Below are positions 59,562-64,000 of a stretch of DNA of 64,000 nucleotides, in pieces. How positions within the stretch are numbered: the first letter of the stretch is position 1; every line of letters begins with the position of its first letter. The notes under the pieces were generated by a model. That model was not told the DNA's origin and made no database searches. It was given only the letters and a program-made list of their open reading frames with translations. The position numbers were made by a program, and so were the translations under genes. The stretch comes from Cellulomonas fimi (lineage in GTDB: Bacteria; Actinomycetota; Actinomycetes; Actinomycetales; Cellulomonadaceae), in NCBI RefSeq assembly GCF_028583725.1, contig NZ_CP110680.1, positions 310,001-374,000 of the forward strand, read 5' to 3'.

Positions 59562-60452
59562 TCAGCGGCCCCGACGACGGCCCCGGCCCGACGACCGTGC
59601 CGGACCGCCGCGCTGCGGCCGTCCCGCCGACGTGCCGCCGCCCTTGCCCGACGCGCCGCCCTTGCCCGACGCGCCCGCCTTCTTGCCTGACGTGCCTGCC
59701 GTCGTGCTCGCGCTGCGTCCTGAGCCCGGGGACGAGGCGTCGGCCGCCCGCCGGTCCCCCGTGCCGGTCCGGCCCGCGCCGCCGGCGCGCGAGGCGTCCG
59801 CGGCGCCGCGCCCGCGGGACGACGCCGCGGTGCGGCCGCGGACGATGCCGATGAACTCCTCGGTGAGGTCGTCGTGGGTGTCCGTCAGCCAGGTCAGGGC
59901 GACGACCGAACCGGGGGCGTCGGTGACCGGCCGGGACACGAGGCCGCGGCGGTGGTGCAGGCGCGCGACGGACTGGGGCAGCAGGACGACGCCGATCCCG
60001 GCGGCCACCAGGTCGACGGCGTCCGCGGTCGTCGCGACGGGGCCGCCCGCGAACGGCTCGCCGGGGGCGTCGGTCCAGCCGACGAGGTCGTCGTCGGGGC
60101 GGACCACCGTCTCGTCGGCGAGGTCGGCGGGCGTGACCTGCTCGGCGACGGAGAACACGTGGTCACGCGCGGCGACCACCACGGTCTCCTCGGTGTAGAG
60201 CGGGATCGCGGAGAGCGCGTCACGGTCGACCGGCAGCCGCAGGATCGCGACGTCCGCGTCGCCCGCGCGCAGGGCGGGCTCGGCGTCCGGCGGCTCGACG
60301 ACGACGAGCTCGAGGGGGACGTCGGCGAGGCGCTCACGCCACACCCGCAGCCAGCGGTCGGGGTTCACGCCGGGCACGACGAGCACGCGGAACACGCGAT
60401 CGCCGCCGCCGGTGTCGTCCGCCCCGGGCGTGGCGGGCTCGTCGGGGGTCAT
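59562..60452 (-). CDS. LysR-type substrate-binding domain protein without HTH
   Basis: A 296-residue protein. Residues ~20-215 form a LysR-type periplasmic-binding-like domain (FRVLVVPGVNPDRWLRVWRE, DADVAILRLPVDRDALSAIP, LVAAGIGVVLLPQSVARLHH), but there is no N-terminal winged helix and no signal peptide, so it may sense a ligand without binding DNA by the usual means. The C-terminal ~80 residues are Gly/Lys/Arg/Ser-rich (SGKKAGASGKGG, ending RGRRRGR) and could bind nucleic acid. ATG 60452 overlaps the trmB stop by 4 nt. Confidence 0.85.
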   Translation of the reverse strand: MTPDEPATPGADDTGGGDRVFRVLVVPGVNPDRWLRVWRERLADVPLELVVVEPPDAEPALRAGDADVAILRLPVDRDALSAIPLYTEETVVVAARDHVFSVAEQVTPADLADETVVRPDDDLVGWTDAPGEPFAGGPVATTADAVDLVAAGIGVVLLPQSVARLHHRRGLVSRPVTDAPGSVVALTWLTDTHDDLTEEFIGIVRGRTAASSRGRGAADASRAGGAGRTGTGDRRAADASSPGSGRSASTTAGTSGKKAGASGKGGASGKGGGTSAGRPQRGGPARSSGRGRRRGR

Positions 60453-61192
60453 CGGGCTCTCCTCATGACGACGTCGCGGACCTCGTGGCCCAGGTCGATC
60501 CCGCGCTGCTCGAACTTGGTGACCGGCCGGTGCGCGGGGCGCGGGACGAAACCGTCGGCGGTGTTCTCCAGGCCGGGGTCCGCGGCGAGCACGTCGAGCA
60601 TCTGGTCGGCGTAGTCCACCCAGTCGGTCGCGCAGTGCAGCGTGCCGCCGACGCGCAGCCGGGACCGCAGCAGCGCGACGTGCGCGGGCTGCACGAGCCG
60701 CCGCTTGTGGTGCCGGGCCTTGGGCCACGGGTCGGGGAAGAAGACGTGCACGGCGTCGAGCGTGCCCTCGGGGACGTGCCGCCGCACGAGGTCGAGCGCG
60801 TCGCCGTGCGCGACCCGCACGTTCGTCAGACCCGCGCGCTCGACGAGGACCAGCAGGTTCGCGACGCCCGGCAGGTGCGCCTCGACGGCGAGGTAGTCGC
60901 GTCCGGGGTCGGCGGTGGCCATCGCGACGGTCGTCTCGCCCATGCCGGACCCGATCTCCAGCACGACCGGCGCATCCCGCCCGAACAGCGCCGAGGTGTC
61001 GAGCGTGCCGTCGGGACGCACCGGTGCGCGGCCGAGCGCGTCGTCGTGCACCGAGAACCCGTACCGCGGCCACAGGTGCGCGAGCGCGCGCTCCCGATCG
61101 CGGCCGAGCGTGGCGCGGCGCGGGTGGAACGTGCGCAGCGGCTCGTGCGGTCGCGACGCGACGTGCCGGAACGCGTCGGAGGGCAGGGTCAC
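60449..61192 (-). CDS. trmB: tRNA (guanine-N7-)-methyltransferase
   Basis: A 247-residue TrmB that methylates G46 of tRNA with SAM. Motif I VVLEIGSGMGETTVAMA, the motif YLAVEAHLPGVANLL, and the family-defining VFFPDPWPKARHHKRRL are present; the C-terminal TKFEQRGIDLGHEVRDV is typical. GTG 61192 lies six nt after TAGGCT (minus strand, 61199-61204), a leaderless start. The downstream LysR-like gene overlaps by 4 nt (ATGA). Confidence 0.95.
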   Translation of the reverse strand: MTLPSDAFRHVASRPHEPLRTFHPRRATLGRDRERALAHLWPRYGFSVHDDALGRAPVRPDGTLDTSALFGRDAPVVLEIGSGMGETTVAMATADPGRDYLAVEAHLPGVANLLVLVERAGLTNVRVAHGDALDLVRRHVPEGTLDAVHVFFPDPWPKARHHKRRLVQPAHVALLRSRLRVGGTLHCATDWVDYADQMLDVLAADPGLENTADGFVPRPAHRPVTKFEQRGIDLGHEVRDVVMRRAR

Positions 61193-61226
61193 CCCGCGAG
61201 CCTACGGAACGCCGCGCCGCTGCCGG

Positions 61227-62012
61227 TCAGGCCGGGTCGTCGTCCTGTGCGATCAGCGCGAACACCTCGCCGAACGGGCCCGAGACGATCGACATCCGGC
61301 CGTACGGGGTGTCGGAGGGCGGGCTCATCACCGTGCCGCCGAGGTCGACCGCGCGCTGCGTCGTCGCGTCGGTGTCGGACGTGCCGAAGTACAGCGTCCA
61401 CGCCGCGGGCGTCTCGGGGTCGACCTTGTCGCTGTAGCCGCCGATCCCGCAGACGAGCTGCCCGTCCAGGCTGACCGACGCGTACGCGAACCCGGGCCCG
61501 CTCATGTCGTCGGCCGTGAACCCGAAGACCTGCTGGTAGAACGCGAGCGACCCGGGCTGGTCGTGCGACATGACCTCCGTCCACACGATCGCGCCGGGCT
61601 CGTCGGTGACGTCCCAGCCGGTGTGCCCGTGCGGCTCCCACCCGCCGAACACGGCCCCCGTCGGGTCGACGAAGATCGCCATCGAGCCGAAGTCGACGAT
61701 CTCCATGCCCGGCAGCAGCACCTGCCCGCCCGCGTCCGTCACGGCCTGCGTGGTCGCGGCGAGGTCGTCGGTCGCGAGGTAGAGGCACCACGCCGACGGC
61801 GGCGCCGGATCCTCACCGGTCGGCTCCCCCATGCCGACGACGCGCCGACCGCCGACGAACGCCTGCGTGTACCCGCCGACCTCCGGTCCGCCGCGCTCGA
61901 ACCGCCACCCCAGGAGGGCGCCGTAGAAGTCGACGGCGCGGTCCAGGTCGGGCACGGTGATGTCGGCCCAGGCGGGCGTGCCCGTGGGCCAGCTGCCCCG
62001 GTGCGTCGTCAT
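61227..62012 (-). CDS. Tandem VOC (glyoxalase-like) domain protein
   Basis: A 261-residue protein with two VOC domains, residues ~12-125 (PAWADITVPDLDRAVDFYGALLGW; MAIFVDPTGAVFGGWEPH) and ~135-258 (AIVWTEVMSHDQPGSLAFYQ; MSIVSGPFGEVFALI). Such tandem proteins can bind metal and act on small molecules or give antibiotic binding; the activity here is unknown. ATG 62012 has a strong GAGGAGG site. It is separated by 35 nt from trmB on the same strand. Confidence 0.9.
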   Translation of the reverse strand: MTTHRGSWPTGTPAWADITVPDLDRAVDFYGALLGWRFERGGPEVGGYTQAFVGGRRVVGMGEPTGEDPAPPSAWCLYLATDDLAATTQAVTDAGGQVLLPGMEIVDFGSMAIFVDPTGAVFGGWEPHGHTGWDVTDEPGAIVWTEVMSHDQPGSLAFYQQVFGFTADDMSGPGFAYASVSLDGQLVCGIGGYSDKVDPETPAAWTLYFGTSDTDATTQRAVDLGGTVMSPPSDTPYGRMSIVSGPFGEVFALIAQDDDPA

Positions 62013-62104
62013 CGGTCCTCCTCGTCGTTCGGTGCTGCTGCGTGCCCATCCCACACCGTTCGTCCCGGTCGCACCACGCGAGCGAAGGTGCTAGTCACGG
62101 ACGC

Positions 62105-63100
62105 ATGACGCGGTCCGGTCCGGACGAGCCGACCGTCGACGTCCTGGGCGTCCCCCGCGACCCCGACGGCGACGGGCACGGCGAGTCCGCGCTGACGGTC
62201 GCGATCGCGTTCGGCGCGAACGTGCTCATCGCGATCGCCAAGACCGCGGCCGCGGTGATCACGGGGGCCGCGTCGATGCTCGCCGAGGCCGCGCACTCCT
62301 GGGCAGACGCGGGCAACGAGGTCTTCCTGCTCATCGCGCAGCGGCGCGCGGCGAAGCCCGCCGACCCGTCCCACCCGCTCGGGTACGGCCGCGAGGTGTA
62401 CGTGTGGTCGCTGTTCGCCGCGATCGGCCTGTTCGCCGTCGGGGCGGGCGTCTCGATCACGCACGGCATCCAGGAGCTGTCCCACCCGGAGCCGGCGTCG
62501 GACTTCGGCGTCGCCTACGTCGTGCTCGCCGTGTCGCTCGTGCTGGAGGGCGTGTCGTTCGTGCAGGCGTCCCGGCAGGCGAAGCGGGCTGCCGCGCGAC
62601 GCGACCGCGACCTGCTCGACCACGTCCTCGCGACGTCCGACCCGACGGTGCGCGCGGTCTTCTTCGAGGACGCCGCGGCGATCGTCGGCATCCTCATCGC
62701 GACCGGCGGGATCGCGGCGCACCAGGTCACGGGCTCGACCGTGCCGGACGCGATCGGCTCGATCCTCGTCGGGATCCTGCTGGGCGTCGTCGCGATCGTG
62801 CTCATCGACCGCAACCGCCGGTTCCTCGTCGGCGAGGCCGTCGACCCGGCCCTGCACGCCGCCGCCGTGCACGCGCTGCTCGCGCTGCCCGAGGTCGCGC
62901 GCGTCACGCGGCTGCGCCTCGAGGTCGTGGGCGCCCGGCAGGTGTTCCTCACCGGAGCGGTCGACCTCGACGGCGAGCCGGCCGAGACCGAGGCGTCGCA
63001 CGTGCTGGCCGCGCTCGAACGGCGGATCGCCCGGACGCCCGGCGTCGTCGGGGCTCTCCTGTCGCTGTCCGAGCCCGAGGAACCGTCGATCCACGACTGA
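62105..63100 (+). CDS. Cation diffusion facilitator (CDF) family transporter
   Basis: A 331-residue CDF protein with six helices. Helix 2 has the metal site AEAAHSWADAGNE (HxxxD); helix 5 has FFEDAAAIVGILIA; the ProxiGly region reads GYGREVYVWSLFAAIGLF. A C-terminal cytoplasmic domain follows (RVTRLRLEVVGARQVFLTG). CDF proteins export Zn2+, Mn2+ or Fe2+ in exchange for protons; the metal is not predictable here. ATG 62105 follows TAGTCA by seven nt, a weaker version of the leaderless pattern. Confidence 0.9.
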   Translation: MTRSGPDEPTVDVLGVPRDPDGDGHGESALTVAIAFGANVLIAIAKTAAAVITGAASMLAEAAHSWADAGNEVFLLIAQRRAAKPADPSHPLGYGREVYVWSLFAAIGLFAVGAGVSITHGIQELSHPEPASDFGVAYVVLAVSLVLEGVSFVQASRQAKRAAARRDRDLLDHVLATSDPTVRAVFFEDAAAIVGILIATGGIAAHQVTGSTVPDAIGSILVGILLGVVAIVLIDRNRRFLVGEAVDPALHAAAVHALLALPEVARVTRLRLEVVGARQVFLTGAVDLDGEPAETEASHVLAALERRIARTPGVVGALLSLSEPEEPSIHD

Positions 63101-63184
63101 CCGCCGGTCATCCGCGAGGGGTGACGCGCACGACGACCCGGCCCGGGGACGCTGGGCGTGGACGCGGGCGGGACGGAGGTGGCG

Positions 63185-64000
63185 ATGACCGAGCCGACGA
63201 CCGAGTTCCGCGTGCCCGTGCGGCAGCTGCTCGCGCTGGCGATCCCGGCCGCCCTGGTCGGCGTCCTGTGCGGGCTCCTGCTCATCGGGCTCAGCGCGCT
63301 CGCGGACGTGGTCGAGGGCTGGCTGTGGGACGACCTGTCGGGTGTCTTCGGGCTCGACCGCGACTCGCCCGTCTGGATCGTCGTGGTCCTCACGCTCACC
63401 GGCCTGCTCGTGGGGCTCGTCATCCGGTTCGCGCCCGGGCACGCCGGCCCGGACCCCGCGTCGGCCGGGCTCGTCGAGCCGCCGCTGCCGCCCCGGGTGC
63501 TGCCCGGGCTCGCGCTCGCGATGGTCCTCATGCTCGCGGGCGGCGTGAGCCTCGGTCCGGAGAACCCGATCATGGCGATCAACGCCGCGCTCGTGGTGTG
63601 GATCGGCGCGCGCGTCGCGGGACGCGTCGGGGTCCCGCAGTGGATGGCCCTGTCGACCGCCGGGACGCTCGGCGCGATGTTCGGCACGCCGCTCGCGGCC
63701 GCCCTGATGTTCAGCGAGCTCGACCCGGGGGACCGGCGCATCCCGCTGTGGGACCGGCTGTTCGCGCCGCTCGTCTCCGCCGCGACCGGCGCGCTCACGA
63801 TGCTGCTCCTGTCCGACCTCGACTTCGCGATGGACGTGCCGGCCTACCCGGGGATCCAGGTCACGGACCTCGCGGTCGCCGTCGCGGTGTCGCTCGGCGC
63901 CGCCGCGCTCGGGCTGGCCGCGTCGTACGTCTTCACACCCCTGCACCGGCTCGTGCACCGCGTCCGGCAGCCGGTCCTGCTGCTCACGCTCGGCGGCCTG
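63185..64000 (+). CDS. ClC-family chloride channel/transporter (3' partial)
   Basis: The first 272 residues of a ClC-type protein, running off the window end. Helices begin at residue 14 (LLALAIPAALVGVLCGLLLIG). The selectivity and gating motif GGVSLGPENPIMAINA (around residue 120) carries the family GxxxGPE Glu, and TAGTLGAMFGTPLAAALMFSE is the next conserved helix pair. ATG 63185 has GGAGGTGGC directly upstream. Whether it is channel or H+/Cl- antiporter cannot be told from this part. Confidence 0.9.
   Translation, partial: MTEPTTEFRVPVRQLLALAIPAALVGVLCGLLLIGLSALADVVEGWLWDDLSGVFGLDRDSPVWIVVVLTLTGLLVGLVIRFAPGHAGPDPASAGLVEPPLPPRVLPGLALAMVLMLAGGVSLGPENPIMAINAALVVWIGARVAGRVGVPQWMALSTAGTLGAMFGTPLAAALMFSELDPGDRRIPLWDRLFAPLVSAATGALTMLLLSDLDFAMDVPAYPGIQVTDLAVAVAVSLGAAALGLAASYVFTPLHRLVHRVRQPVLLLTLGGL

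Overview
The window is a very GC-rich (roughly three quarters G+C) actinobacterial chromosome segment. The gene set points to Cellulomonas or a close relative in the Micrococcales: a Streptomyces-type conservon, LAxTG wall-anchored proteins, a GH35 beta-galactosidase, an alpha-glucan phosphorylase and many DUF families typical of high-GC Gram-positives. That assignment is inference. Genes are dense, on both strands, and often joined by 4-nt ATGA/GTGA overlaps. At least 19 open reading frames start 6-7 nt after a -10-like hexamer (T/G/C-A-N-N-N-T), which suggests leaderless mRNAs are common here and fixes several starts.

Layout. 1-5226: conservon cvnABCD (sensor kinase-like protein, roadblock protein, DUF742 protein, GTPase) ending in a strong hairpin. 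5319-8280: a PIN-domain protein with a 21-unit pentapeptide repeat, tRNA-Ser(UGA) and a DUF2252 protein. 8281-10329: a small accessory patch with a broken ParB-like fragment, a small ORF and a lower-GC gene for a caspase/C80-like protein carrying a QRSAGNRAV motif. 10556-12000: ArsR regulator, SRPBCC protein and a conserved small protein. 12053-15416 (minus): a translationally coupled operon of acyl-CoA-dehydrogenase-like protein, PIG-L deacetylase fused to a methyltransferase, and GT2 glycosyltransferase. 15709-22848: alpha/beta hydrolase behind a 13-codon leader ORF, RNB nuclease, coiled-coil protein, GPP34 protein, YdeI-like protein, rhomboid-like protein, ThrE-type exporter. 22886-29854: secreted HNH nuclease lipoprotein, tRNA-Ser(GCU), small alarmone synthetase, DUF2510 protein, two CNNM/CorC transporters, LtrA protein.

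29962-31400: tRNA-Arg(ACG) with a complete IS481-family element inserted directly behind it; a 15-bp target duplication separates the tRNA from its old terminator. 31567-40445: membrane and regulatory genes (possible pYEATS protein, RDD protein, a frameshifted small gene, DUF2200), a Fic protein with a palindromic operator, a phosphotransferase-like protein, a lone NrdI, GH35 beta-galactosidase and a YdcF/SanA-like protein. 40568-55484: an envelope region with a 1424-residue cadherin-like LATTG protein, an ABC/FtsX exporter, a 1082-residue LATTG protein with ten Cys-containing SpaA-like repeats, and a degenerate ABC-ATPase coupled to a YhgE/Pip-type membrane protein. 55485-64000: small membrane protein behind a DosR-like box, glycogen phosphorylase, DUF5997, LysR-like substrate-binding protein, trmB, VOC protein, CDF transporter and the start of a ClC channel.

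No rRNA genes, CRISPR arrays, replication origin or prophage modules were seen. The most unusual items are the caspase-like QRSAGNRAV protein, the acyl-CoA dehydrogenase/PIG-L-methyltransferase/GT2 operon, the ATPase-dead-looking ABC partner of YhgE, the Fic operator, and the IS481 end that carries a perfect 16-bp hairpin at the place of the displaced tRNA terminator.
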